From: Flavobacterium aquatile LMG 4008 = ATCC 11947
Lineage (GTDB): Bacteria > Bacteroidota > Bacteroidia > Flavobacteriales > Flavobacteriaceae
Assembly (NCBI RefSeq): GCF_000757385.1
Contig: NZ_JRHH01000005.1
Span: 310,001-374,000, forward strand
Length of the DNA: 64,000 nt
Direction: 5' to 3'
Shown: piece after piece, positions 26,381 through 34,467 of the stretch
How positions within the stretch are numbered: the stretch's first letter is position 1
How the letters are laid out: every line of letters begins with the position of its first letter
Position numbers and translations under genes: made by a program
Notes under the pieces: model-generated
Seen by the model: only the letters and a program-made list of their open reading frames with translations
The model's database searches: none
Told to the model about the DNA's origin: nothing

Positions 26381-26472
26381 TTTGGGCGTTACCTTTCAGG
26401 TCGGGCTTTCGCCTTTATCTTTTGTTCCACTAACGTTCCACAAAAGGATATCGGCTCTATCCCTAACGCAAC
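26381..26472 (+). repeat. Dispersed nested-palindrome repeat (GGGCGTTACC ... CCCTAACGC)
   Basis: Outer arms GCGTTA and TAACGC enclose a GTCGGGCTTTCGCC segment and an inner inverted repeat CTTTTGT / ACAAAAG that itself holds a TTCCAC-TAACG-TTCCA core. From general knowledge, elements with these same outer ends and different cores are frequent in Bacteroidota intergenic regions. Only one copy is seen here. It may also end the upstream transcript. Confidence 0.7.
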
Positions 26473-26570
26473 CTCAAACTGACAAATATCATATAATTAA
26501 AGATACAATTTTTACAACTTTGCATCATTAGTAAAATCGTTGCATAACAACGATTCAACAATTTATAAAA

Positions 26571-27629
26571 ATGATTGAAACAGATATACTTATAATTGGT
26601 GCTGGACCAACCGGTTTATTCACCGTTTTTGAAGCAGGATTATTACAATTAAAATGTCATATTATTGACGCTCTTCCGCAGCCTGGAGGACAATTAGCCG
26701 AACTTTATCCAAAGAAACCAATCTTTGATATTCCAGGTTATCCCGAAGTTTTAGCAGGAGATTTAGTAACGAATTTAATGGAACAAATAAAGCAATTTCA
26801 ACCAGGATTTACGCTTGGTCAAACTGCCGAAACCATTGATAAACTTGAAGATGGAACTTTTATAGTTACTACAAATGAAGGTGTAAAACACCATGCAAAA
26901 GCAGTTGCAATTGCTGGTGGTTTAGGAACATTCGAACCTAGAAAACCTATTTTAAAAGACATTGAATTTTACGAAAAAGAAGATCGCGGTGTAGATTATT
27001 TTGTGAAAGATCCAGAAAAATACAGAGGAAAAAATATCGTAATTTCTGGCGGAGGTGATTCTGCTTTAGATTGGTCTGTTTTTCTATCAAATGTTGCTGC
27101 TTCAGTAACTTTGGTGCACAGAAGAAACGAATTTCGCGGTGCTTTAGATTCGGTAGAAAAAGTTCAGGAATTAAAAAAATCGGGTAAAATAAAATTAATT
27201 ACTCCAGCAGAAGTTATTGGTTTTAAAGGGGCAGAAAGAATTGAATCGGTAGATATTGAAATCAATGGCGCACGAATGAATGTTGTAGCTGATTATTTCA
27301 TTCCGCTTTTCGGATTGACACCAAAATTAGGAGCTATTGCAAATTGGGGTTTAGAAATAGAAAAAAACGCAATCAAAGTAAACAACGCACTAGATTATCA
27401 AACGAACATAGACGGAATTTATGCTATTGGTGACGTAAATACCTATCCAGGAAAATTGAAATTAATTTTGTGTGGTTTCCATGAAGCTACATTGATGTGT
27501 CAAAGTGTTTACAACAGAATCAATCCGGGAAAAAGATATGTGCTAAAATACACAACAGTTTCTGGAGTTGACGGATTTGACGGAACTAGAAAAGAATCAG
27601 AGAAAGCAGTTGTAAAATCAATAGAATAA
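26571..27629 (+). CDS. Ferredoxin--NADP(+) reductase, thioredoxin-reductase-like type
   Basis: A 352-residue FAD enzyme with two dinucleotide-binding loops (GAGPTGLFTVFEAG near residue 8 and SGGGDSALDW near 158) and a C-terminal GDVNTYPGKLKLILCGFHEA flavin-binding stretch. It has no CxxC redox pair, which places it with the TrxR-like ferredoxin/flavodoxin NADP reductases. It should pass electrons between NADPH and a ferredoxin. The next gene starts on the last base of its stop and encodes a ferredoxin, a likely partner. Confidence 0.93.
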   Translation: MIETDILIIGAGPTGLFTVFEAGLLQLKCHIIDALPQPGGQLAELYPKKPIFDIPGYPEVLAGDLVTNLMEQIKQFQPGFTLGQTAETIDKLEDGTFIVTTNEGVKHHAKAVAIAGGLGTFEPRKPILKDIEFYEKEDRGVDYFVKDPEKYRGKNIVISGGGDSALDWSVFLSNVAASVTLVHRRNEFRGALDSVEKVQELKKSGKIKLITPAEVIGFKGAERIESVDIEINGARMNVVADYFIPLFGLTPKLGAIANWGLEIEKNAIKVNNALDYQTNIDGIYAIGDVNTYPGKLKLILCGFHEATLMCQSVYNRINPGKRYVLKYTTVSGVDGFDGTRKESEKAVVKSIE

Positions 27630-27961
27630 TGCCTCAAGATATTACCTTAAAAATAACAGACCGAAACGGACAAACTCACGAAATTCAAGCGCCAACAGAC
27701 ATGAATTTAAATGTCATGGAAGTTATTAGAATGTATGAATTAGCCGAAGAAGGAACCGTTGGAGTTTGTGGCGGAATGGCAATGTGCGCGTCGTGTCAGT
27801 GTTATGTTTTAAACGATGTAATATCGTTAGAACGAAATCCAGATGAAGAAGCCATGCTTTGGGAAGCTTACCACGTAAAAGAAAATTCTAGACTTGGTTG
27901 TCAAATTCGAATCACTGAAGATATTGATGGATTAGAACTTGAAATTGCACCAGAACAATAA
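27629..27961 (+). CDS. [2Fe-2S] ferredoxin
   Basis: A 110-residue ferredoxin of the adrenodoxin-like type. The ligand pattern is C-X5-C-X2-C in VCGGMAMCASCQC (about residues 45-57) plus a distal Cys in SRLGCQIRI (about 92). It is probably the partner of the reductase encoded by the overlapping upstream gene (one-base overlap), supplying electrons to oxygenases, desaturases or Fe-S assembly. Confidence 0.94.
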   Translation: MPQDITLKITDRNGQTHEIQAPTDMNLNVMEVIRMYELAEEGTVGVCGGMAMCASCQCYVLNDVISLERNPDEEAMLWEAYHVKENSRLGCQIRITEDIDGLELEIAPEQ

Positions 27962-27965
27962 TAGA

Positions 27966-27993
27966 CAAGCGAAAAGAAATTTTCGCTTTTTTT
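27966..27993. terminator. Bidirectional terminator after the ferredoxin gene
   Basis: AGCGAAAA-GAAA-TTTTCGCT is a perfect 8-bp stem followed by seven Ts. The convergent lipoprotein gene stops at 27992, so it may serve both sides. Confidence 0.8.
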
Positions 27994-28705
27994 ATAACCC
28001 TAAAATCACTTTTGCTCTCGGTGAAATTCGATCAACAAATTTAGTGTAAGCGATTTCTGAAGGATGTAAACCATCGTTGGCGACCAAATTGGGTTGCGAT
28101 AATCCTTGTCTTGTGATGTCTGTAATGTTTATAAAAGTGATATTGTTTTCAATACAATAATTTTCTGCAAAAGCATTGTAAGTGTCAATTTGAGTTGAAA
28201 TGGTGGCGTTTCCGTTTCCAAAAGGTGTATAAGCATAGTCTGGAATTGAAACTACAATTACATTTGCTTTTATTCCTTTAGCTTTTGTGATTGCGATGTT
28301 TACCAATTCTGGAAATTCTTGTTCGTATAGACTAAAAGGTTTGTTTTGATATTGATTGTTTACACCAATTAATAAGGTAACCAAATCATAATTATTTGCT
28401 GGATTTTGTGATGCAATGGCGTTTTTTAAATTTGTTGTTGTCCAACCTGTTGTGGCAATAATTTTTGTTGAAACTGTTTTATTTGATGGCAAGTATTTTT
28501 TTAAACTGTCTTGCAACTGAATTGGAAATCGGCAGGTTTCACAAACACTTTGACCAATTGTATAACTGTCACCAAGTGCCAAATAGTTTATTGGACTTGG
28601 AATTTCTATCGGATTTCCGTCAGAATTCACCAATTGATTTTCACTTGAACAACCAAATAATGTGAAGAATAAACCCAGAAATACTATTTTAAAATGAAGT
28701 TTCAT
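27992..28705 (-). CDS. SGNH/GDSL-family lipoprotein hydrolase
   Basis: A 237-residue protein with a lipoprotein signal (MKLHFKIVFLGLFFTLFGC, Cys19) and the SGNH hydrolase blocks: YLALGDSYTIG (nucleophile Ser), a Gly in TTGWTT, LLIGVNNQY (Asn) and NDGLHPS (Asp-x-x-His). It is probably an envelope esterase or lipase; the substrate is unknown. Its ATG directly abuts the stop of the upstream metallophosphoesterase gene, so the two form an operon. Confidence 0.88.
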   Translation of the reverse strand: MKLHFKIVFLGLFFTLFGCSSENQLVNSDGNPIEIPSPINYLALGDSYTIGQSVCETCRFPIQLQDSLKKYLPSNKTVSTKIIATTGWTTTNLKNAIASQNPANNYDLVTLLIGVNNQYQNKPFSLYEQEFPELVNIAITKAKGIKANVIVVSIPDYAYTPFGNGNATISTQIDTYNAFAENYCIENNITFINITDITRQGLSQPNLVANDGLHPSEIAYTKFVDRISPRAKVILGL

Positions 28706-29608
28706 TTATAACGATTTGTATTTATCTAACTCAATTGGACCTTCGAGATATTCTTTTACAATTTGTAAAACGCCATCTTCCTTGGTGTCAATAAACCACT
28801 TTATTAAAGCCATTTTTCCGTTGGCAATTTCAATTCCGGTGATGCTTCTTGGATGCACACAACTTCCATCATTGAAATAGTTTAATAAATTTTCTTGCGG
28901 TTTTGGAAATCGTGGTCGATGTGTGTGACCGGTTATAGTTATTTTATTTCCGTTATCGGCAATCCATTTTTTTATTCTACGTTCTACTTTTATTAATTCG
29001 ATGTAATTTTTCGCCGGACTTGTTGGATCTTTTATTCCCCAAACTTGCAATGGTTTCCAGAGAATTCGAACTAAAAACCGATTGATTTTCCAGCCAATAG
29101 AATTCATAAAATCGGCTTGATGACCGTGGGTTAAAAATAATTCTTGTTTGGTTTCTATATTTTCTAATACAATTCCTTCATGAAATTTAACATTGGGTAA
29201 AAAAGGAACATTCTTGTTTTCTTTGGTTTCAAAATATTCGTGCAAATTCTTTTTAATCATATTTTCATTTCGATAAACCATATCGTGATTTCCATATATT
29301 AAATGCAAACGATTGTGATTGAAGAATTTTTGCATTAAAAGATATACGTTTTTATTGGCTTCAAAGATGTCTCTAAAAAATAAATTTTCCCAAAGTTCGT
29401 CGCCGTCACCAAGTTCTATGTAATGATAATTTTCTTTAAAATAGTTATTTAATGCATGAAAATAAATATTTCTATTGTTGGCAAAATCATCTGCAAAACT
29501 GGAGTCACCGCGATGACAATCACTGAACAAAATAAACTTGTCGGTGTTGTTAAACGGAATTCGTTTGGCTTCTTTGTAAGCGCGTGATAATCGTGTTTGT
29601 GATGACAT
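28706..29608 (-). CDS. Calcineurin-like metallophosphoesterase
   Basis: A 300-residue cytosolic phosphoesterase with the five metal-binding blocks: FSDCHRGDSS, ELGDGDELWE, YGNHDMVYR, LTHGHQADFM and TGHTHRP. The arrangement resembles UDP-2,3-diacylglucosamine hydrolase-like and other small phosphatases; the actual substrate cannot be assigned. The gene precedes the GDSL lipoprotein gene without a gap. Confidence 0.88.
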   Translation of the reverse strand: MSSQTRLSRAYKEAKRIPFNNTDKFILFSDCHRGDSSFADDFANNRNIYFHALNNYFKENYHYIELGDGDELWENLFFRDIFEANKNVYLLMQKFFNHNRLHLIYGNHDMVYRNENMIKKNLHEYFETKENKNVPFLPNVKFHEGIVLENIETKQELFLTHGHQADFMNSIGWKINRFLVRILWKPLQVWGIKDPTSPAKNYIELIKVERRIKKWIADNGNKITITGHTHRPRFPKPQENLLNYFNDGSCVHPRSITGIEIANGKMALIKWFIDTKEDGVLQIVKEYLEGPIELDKYKSL

Positions 29609-29685
29609 TCTTTATAATTATGTTGTTCAAAAATACGATTGTTTTGCTACGATTGCTTTTTTAATAGAGAAATTTGTTACCACTT

Positions 29686-29838
29686 TATAGCCTAGCCCAG
29701 ATAGGAGTGAAAAGCAAAACGGTGTAAAGGAACTACTTTTTCACAGAAAAAAAAGCGACCTAAGAAGCTCTTTTTTTATGTAGAAAAATGTTGCTTTACA
29801 CGGTTTTCTTGAAACGGATAGCTGGAAATTGCTTCTTA
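29686..29838 (+). repeat. Dispersed intergenic repeat, copy 3 (family B, long loop)
   Basis: It runs from TAGCCCAGATAGGAGTG to GGATAGCTGGAAATTGCTTC. The outer internal arms GTGTAAAG / CTTTACAC pair over about 80 bases. Inside them lies AAAAGCGACC...GAAGCTCTTTTTTT, also found in the copy at 56735-56886. It reaches the stop codon of the DUF3050 gene. Confidence 0.75.
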
Positions 29839-30618
29839 AACTAATTCTAGTTTTTCAACAATTTGTTCTTCGATAGCGTTCCAAAGTGCGATGCGTTTTT
29901 CTAATGCTTCTATAGAAACTTCTTGCATTTCTTTCCATTTCGTTTCGTTAGTTCCGCAGAGTTCTGTAATCATTTTCATGGCCATCGGTCCGTGTTCATC
30001 GGCATCTAGCTCGATGTGTCTTTCAAAATAATAAACCAGTTTGTCTAGGTTAGTTTCTGGAAAATTAGTTTGAAAATTACGCAGAATTTCGGTGAACATA
30101 CTCGGAATTAAATCTTCTCTACCGAAGGTGAAAGCGGCTGAAATTTTATTGGGTTTTCCCTCGTCGATAATTCTAAATGTGAAGTTCAAAAATTCTTTTA
30201 CATTGGGATGCAAATCACTTTTCTTAATAGAAACAAATATATTTTTAGTCAGATTTACATTTTCTAGAAACGCTAAAATTGGAGCGGTGTTTGCGCCACA
30301 ATCTTCCATAGCATCAACGTACATTTCAAAATGCGAAAGGCGTTTTCCGTCAAGCGTTAAATCGGTTTCTTCTGCAAGAACAATTTCGTTTATTAAATAT
30401 CTTGTTTCTGGATTTCCGGTTGGTAACCAAGGTGTTGTTGTGCAAGTTAGTTTTTCTTGAAGTGCTTTTAAAAGCGACATAAAATCCCAAACGGCAAAGA
30501 CGTGATTTTCTAAAAAAGTGTGTAAATCTTCAACAGTTTTTACTTTTTCATAAAGCGAATGCTGTAATAATTGGTCTTTTTGAGGTTGAATACTAGTATT
30601 TATTTTTTCAATATTCAT
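29836..30618 (-). CDS. DUF3050 family protein (heme-oxygenase-like fold)
   Basis: A 260-residue, mainly helical protein resembling DUF3050, a family proposed to adopt the heme-oxygenase/TENA-like helical fold. It has LHTFLENHVFAVWDFMSLLKAL and EIVLAEETD and HIELDADEHGPMA, with His and acidic residues suited to metal binding. The function is unknown. ATG 30616-30618 is chosen because TACATTTG at 30679-30686 (minus) is the likely -7 box and overlaps the longer frame's start. It ends in the dispersed repeat at 29838. Confidence 0.75.
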   Translation of the reverse strand: MNIEKINTSIQPQKDQLLQHSLYEKVKTVEDLHTFLENHVFAVWDFMSLLKALQEKLTCTTTPWLPTGNPETRYLINEIVLAEETDLTLDGKRLSHFEMYVDAMEDCGANTAPILAFLENVNLTKNIFVSIKKSDLHPNVKEFLNFTFRIIDEGKPNKISAAFTFGREDLIPSMFTEILRNFQTNFPETNLDKLVYYFERHIELDADEHGPMAMKMITELCGTNETKWKEMQEVSIEALEKRIALWNAIEEQIVEKLELV

Positions 30619-30686
30619 GGCAGTTTTTTTAAGTATATACGAATTTATTGAGGTTGTTGGATTGGTATTGATTCTATACAAATGTA

Positions 30687-30718
30687 AAAAAGCTCCTCGA
30701 ATGTGAGAAGCTTTTTAT
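30687..30718 (-). terminator. Terminator of the acyl-CoA dehydrogenase gene
   Basis: On the minus strand AAAAAGCTTCTC-ACATTC-GAGGAGCTTTTTT forms a stem with one mismatch, followed by Ts. It lies directly before the -7 box of the DUF3050 gene. Confidence 0.75.
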
Positions 30719-30744
30719 ATCAATTTTATTTATTGTTTAATCTA

Positions 30745-31923
30745 TTATTTAAACGCTGGAATTCCAGTAATATCGGCACCAGTAATTAACAAGTGAATGT
30801 CATGTGTACCTTCGTAAGTAATAACAGATTCTAAGTTCATACTGTGTCGCATGATAGAATATTCACCTGTAATTCCCATTCCGCCAAGAATTTGTCTTGC
30901 TTCACGAGCAATATGAATTGCCATATCAACATTGTTTCTTTTTGCCATCGAAATTTGAGCAGTTGTTGCTTTTCCTTCGTTACGTAAAACTCCCAATCTC
31001 CAAGTAAGTAATTGTGCTTTAGTGATTTCTGTTATCATTTCTGCCAATTTCTTTTGTTGTAATTGTGTTCCAGCGATTGGTTTGTCAAATTGGATTCTTT
31101 CTTTTGCATAACGCAAAGCCGTGTCATAACAATCCATTGCAGCACCAATTGCACCCCAAGCGATTCCGTAACGAGCTGAATCCAAACATTGCATTGGCGC
31201 ACCAAGTCCAGATTTTCCTGGCATTAAGTTCTCTTTTGGGACTTTTACATTATCAAAAATTAATTCTCCAGTTGCAGAAGCACGAAGTGACCATTTGTTG
31301 TGCGTTTCTGGAGTTGTAAAACCTTCCATGCCACGTTCAACAATTAATCCGTGAATTCTACCTTCTTCATTTTTTGCCCAAACTACAGCAACATCTGCAA
31401 AAGGCGCATTTGAAATCCACATTTTGGCTCCATTCAATAAATAATGGTCGCCCATATCTTTAAAGTTTGTAGTCATTCCGCTTGGATTCGAACCGTGATC
31501 TGGTTCTGTCAATCCGAAACAGCCCATGAATTCTCCAGTTGCTAATTTTGGTAAATATTTTTTACGTTGTTCTTCGGTTCCAAATTTCCAAATTGGATAC
31601 ATTACTAAAGACGATTGAACTGATGATGTTGAACGAACACCAGAATCACCTCTTTCAATTTCTTGCATGATTAATCCATAAGAAATTTGATCTAAGCCTG
31701 CGCCACCATATTCTTCTGGAATATAAGGTCCAAAACCACCAATTTCGCCTAAACCTTTTATAATTTGTTTAGGGAATTCAGCACGTTGCGCGTAGTCTTC
31801 AATAATTGGCGATACTTCACGTTTCACCCATGCACGAGCAGAATCGCGCACTAATTTATGTTCTTCTGTTAGCAAATCGTCTAACAAATAATAATCTGGA
31901 GCTTGAAATAAATCTGGTTTCAT
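30745..31923 (-). CDS. Acyl-CoA dehydrogenase, glutaryl-CoA-dehydrogenase-like
   Basis: A 392-residue flavoenzyme with the usual N-terminal helical domain, the FAD-binding CFGLTEPDHGSNPSG and MWISNAPFADVAVV beta domain, and a C-terminal helical domain ending SVITYEGTHDIHLLITGADITG. The Glu in YEGTHDIH is the expected catalytic base, and this ending is characteristic of glutaryl-CoA dehydrogenases (lysine/tryptophan degradation). ATG 31921-31923 (MKPDLFQAP) is chosen. The longer frame's first residues come from a dispersed repeat. TACCTTTG at 31988-31995 (minus) is the likely -7 box. Confidence 0.9.
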   Translation of the reverse strand: MKPDLFQAPDYYLLDDLLTEEHKLVRDSARAWVKREVSPIIEDYAQRAEFPKQIIKGLGEIGGFGPYIPEEYGGAGLDQISYGLIMQEIERGDSGVRSTSSVQSSLVMYPIWKFGTEEQRKKYLPKLATGEFMGCFGLTEPDHGSNPSGMTTNFKDMGDHYLLNGAKMWISNAPFADVAVVWAKNEEGRIHGLIVERGMEGFTTPETHNKWSLRASATGELIFDNVKVPKENLMPGKSGLGAPMQCLDSARYGIAWGAIGAAMDCYDTALRYAKERIQFDKPIAGTQLQQKKLAEMITEITKAQLLTWRLGVLRNEGKATTAQISMAKRNNVDMAIHIAREARQILGGMGITGEYSIMRHSMNLESVITYEGTHDIHLLITGADITGIPAFK

Positions 31924-31929
31924 AGTTTT

Positions 31930-31957
31930 GTCATTGCGAGGCACGAAGCAATCTCAT
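31930..31957. repeat. Palindromic ATTGC-GAGGCACGAA-GCAAT repeat
   Basis: GTCATTGCGAGGCACGAAGC followed by AATCTCAT lies between the acyl-CoA dehydrogenase start and its promoter. From general knowledge this repeat is found in many unrelated bacteria. It would be transcribed as part of the 5' UTR. Confidence 0.7.
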
Positions 31958-31995
31958 TATACTTATATCGTTTTACGAAAACGTTTGCAAAGGTA

Positions 31996-32226
31996 ATAAA
32001 ACATATTTTAGATTTACTTGAACGGTTGTTATTTTTTGAAGCTATTTCCAGCCATTCGCTCTATCTTTTTCTTTTTAAAGAAAAAAGAAAAAGGATGCCG
32101 CTTCTGTCTGGGCTAGGGCATTTTCTTTTCATACAAGTTTTCACAAAATGCGAATTTTGAATTTCTTAATTAGCTTTTAAACTTTTTTTAAACTATGAGC
32201 AATTTTTTAAATTATAAATTAATGGT
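31996..32226. other. Gene-free stretch between two divergent promoters
   Basis: From the acyl-CoA dehydrogenase promoter to that of the TPR/AraC regulator there is no coding potential. It holds a dispersed repeat (32037-32120) and otherwise AT-rich sequence with no clear site. Confidence 0.6.
32037..32120 (-). repeat. Dispersed intergenic repeat, copy 4 (family B)
   Basis: On the minus strand it runs TAGCCCAGACAGAAGCGGCA, then a long CTTTTTCTTTTTTC / AAAGAAAAAG hairpin, then GCGAATGGCTGGAAATAGCT. Its GCGGCATCC part matches copy 2, its right end copies 3 and 7. This links the two subfamilies. Confidence 0.8.
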
Positions 32227-32234
32227 TACTTTTG
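32227..32234 (+). promoter_or_regulatory. -7 box of the TPR/AraC regulator gene
   Basis: TACTTTTG matches TAnnTTTG and lies 24 bases before ATG 32258. No TTG occurs at the ideal -33 distance. Confidence 0.5.
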
Positions 32235-32257
32235 TTTTAATGCAATAAATATGAATA

Positions 32258-34003
32258 ATGAAGAATTTTCTGTTTAGTACATTATTGTTTTTAATGGCAA
32301 ACCTTATATATTCTCAAGAAAAAGGTCTGTCAAATGGCGAATATTTGTCGCTAGAAGAGAAAGCAAGAGGATTTATTAATTCTAATGTTGATAGCTCTTT
32401 TACTTGCGCCAATAAAATAGAAAAATCAAGTAATTCATTACATAAAGCTTTTGCCAAAGGCTTAAAATCGTATTTATATCAAATTAAAGGAGATACTTTA
32501 CAATCGAATTTTTACTACAAGCAAGCATTTAATTTTTTAGACAAAAGTTTAGCATCTAATGAAAAAGTTCGAATTCATTCTATATTACTGAATTACGGAG
32601 GTTTAATCAATTGGAAACGAGAAAAATTAAATGAAGCTTTATTAAAATATAAGAAAGCTAGAAAATTATCGGAACAGATTGATGACTTCAAGCAAATTTT
32701 AAAAACGGATAGTAATAGTGCCTTAATTTATAGTCAAGTAGGTAATAATAAGTTGGCTATTTCTATTTTAAAAAATTCAAATAGAATATTAGATAGTAAT
32801 GAATTCAAGTTCACCGAGGAAGATTTTTTTAATAATAAAAGTACTTTATTTCTTAATTTAGGATATGCGTATTACAAAATACATTCTGATAAAAAATCTG
32901 AAGTTGCTGTTTTGGATTCTGCTTTGTATTACTATAAAAAAACAATAACATTCTCTAAAAACTTAAACAATAATAAGTTAAGTGCTCAAAATAACATTGC
33001 CACAATTTATTATTTAAAGAAAAATTACAAAGAAGCAGAGAAAATATATTTTGATATTTTATCTTTTTCTAAAGAAAATAATTCGTCTAGAACTTTTTAT
33101 AACACTACTTTCAATCTTGGTGAATTATATTATGAGATGAAGCAGTATGAAAAAGCTGAAGCTTGTTTTCAGAAAGTAGATTCGATTTACAATAAAGATG
33201 CTTTGGGTGAATTAGAGTACATAAAATCCAATTATTATCAGGCAAAATTATTTGATTTAAAGAATGATCCAGAAAATGCATTGCATCATTCTACTATTTA
33301 TCTGTCAAAAAGAGAAGAATTTGAATCAAAATTAAATCAGAATAAAATTGATGTGAATTTTGATATTGAAAGTTTGATGATTAAAAAAGATATGGATGAA
33401 ATTCAAGATAAATACAAAGACATTTGGCTATTTAAAAGGATATTATATGGATTTATTATCGCTGTTTTTTTATTTTTAGTCGGCTATTTATTAAAAACCA
33501 TACGAGAAAAAAAACTCATTGATGCTAAAGTGCAACAACTTATTAGTGAATTTAGTGCAACAAATAAAGAAAGCGAGCTCTTGTTAGATACAAAAATTGA
33601 AGAAATTACATTAAAAGAACAGATTGTAAAAAGTAGTCAGTCTATTAATATTGATGATGTAAAAGAGGAAGAAATTGTAAAAAAATTACTTATTCTAGAG
33701 AAGAAATTATTTTATTTGAATCCCGATTTTAACCAGCAAACTGTTGCAAAGAAGATAAAAACCAACACCACTTACCTTTCATATATAGTTAATAAACGAT
33801 TCGGAAAGACGTTTAGTGAATATGCAAACGAGCTAAAAATTAATTATATCATTAAGGAAATAATCAATAATCCTACTTATAGAAAATATTCTACACAAGC
33901 ATTGGCCGAAAGCGTAGGCTTTAAAAATGCAATTTCTTTTAGTAAATCTTTTAATAAAAGAACAGGAGTAACTCCTGCTCAATTTATTAAAAGATTAGAC
34001 TAA
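32258..34003 (+). CDS. TPR-containing membrane regulator with C-terminal AraC-type HTH
   Basis: A 581-residue protein: signal peptide (MKNFLFSTLLFLMANLIYSQ), several TPR-like repeats (about 90-370, e.g. NNIATIYYLKKNYKEAEKIYF), one TM helix (LYGFIIAVFLFLVGYLL, about 392-412), a coiled-coil-like linker and an AraC-family double HTH (about 475-581; QTVAKKIKTNTTYLSYIVNKRFG, LAESVGFKNAISFSKSFNKRTGVTPAQF). This layout places a periplasmic sensor over a cytoplasmic DNA-binding domain. Its place next to the peptide export genes suggests that it controls them; this is inference. Confidence 0.85.
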   Translation: MKNFLFSTLLFLMANLIYSQEKGLSNGEYLSLEEKARGFINSNVDSSFTCANKIEKSSNSLHKAFAKGLKSYLYQIKGDTLQSNFYYKQAFNFLDKSLASNEKVRIHSILLNYGGLINWKREKLNEALLKYKKARKLSEQIDDFKQILKTDSNSALIYSQVGNNKLAISILKNSNRILDSNEFKFTEEDFFNNKSTLFLNLGYAYYKIHSDKKSEVAVLDSALYYYKKTITFSKNLNNNKLSAQNNIATIYYLKKNYKEAEKIYFDILSFSKENNSSRTFYNTTFNLGELYYEMKQYEKAEACFQKVDSIYNKDALGELEYIKSNYYQAKLFDLKNDPENALHHSTIYLSKREEFESKLNQNKIDVNFDIESLMIKKDMDEIQDKYKDIWLFKRILYGFIIAVFLFLVGYLLKTIREKKLIDAKVQQLISEFSATNKESELLLDTKIEEITLKEQIVKSSQSINIDDVKEEEIVKKLLILEKKLFYLNPDFNQQTVAKKIKTNTTYLSYIVNKRFGKTFSEYANELKINYIIKEIINNPTYRKYSTQALAESVGFKNAISFSKSFNKRTGVTPAQFIKRLD

Positions 34004-34012
34004 TATTAATAA

Positions 34013-34222
34013 TTATCGTTGAATGAAAACATATTCAACATCTTGAAAAATACCACTTCCGTTTCCGGTATTTTGTATTGGTTCGCCATCTGCATTGTAC
34101 CAATTTCCATTTACATCTATGTAAATAGTTACAATTCTTTTTCCTCCAGAAATGCTTTTAGATACTTCTTTTGATAATTGATTTACTTGGAAATCTGCGA
34201 AATTTAATTTTTGATTTTTCAT
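34013..34222 (-). CDS. Double-glycine leader peptide precursor without cysteines
   Basis: A 69-residue product. A leader of 27 residues ends NQLSKEVSKSISGG (typical LxxxxLx..I-GG pattern for C39 peptidase cleavage). The predicted core of 42 residues (KRIVTIYIDVNGNWYNADGE at its start) has no Cys, is Asn/Gly/Asp/Tyr-rich and has alternating polar and aromatic residues. It faces away from the processing genes. CAAAAGTA at 34252-34259 (TACTTTTG on the minus strand) is its likely -7 box. The core resembles nothing I recognise; it may be a bacteriocin or signalling peptide. Confidence 0.75.
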   Translation of the reverse strand: MKNQKLNFADFQVNQLSKEVSKSISGGKRIVTIYIDVNGNWYNADGEPIQNTGNGSGIFQDVEYVFIQR

Positions 34223-34365
34223 GTTTTTTGTTTTTAAAGATTTGGATTTTTCAAAAGTAAATATTAAAAGAAGCCATAAACTAGATTATGGTTTTTGCTA
34301 ACTTGAACAATCAATTTATTGATATAATTAACTGATAATTAGTTTTTTAAATTATTTATTTTGCT

Positions 34366-34387
34366 TTCACAATTTGTAAATTGTGAA
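34366..34387. repeat. Perfect 22-bp palindrome TTCACAATTT-GT-AAATTGTGAA
   Basis: Ten-base arms around GT, in the divergent intergenic region between the Cys-free peptide gene and the VKOR fusion gene. The form is that of an operator for a dimeric regulator. It lies 107 bp from the peptide gene's -7 box and 81 bp from the fusion gene's start. Confidence 0.7.
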
Positions 34388-34390
34388 CGT

Positions 34391-34424
34391 ATATTCTTTT
34401 TTTAATTAATTAAAAAAAGAATAT
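34391..34424. repeat. Perfect 34-bp palindrome with 17-base arms and no loop
   Basis: ATATTCTTTTTTTAATT followed directly by its reverse complement. It begins four bases after the 22-bp palindrome. It could be an operator, a cruciform or an RNA hairpin in the leader of the fusion gene. Confidence 0.75.
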
Positions 34425-34467
34425 TTGTTGTAGAAATGGCAATAAACTTTTTTAAAATTCAATCGTC

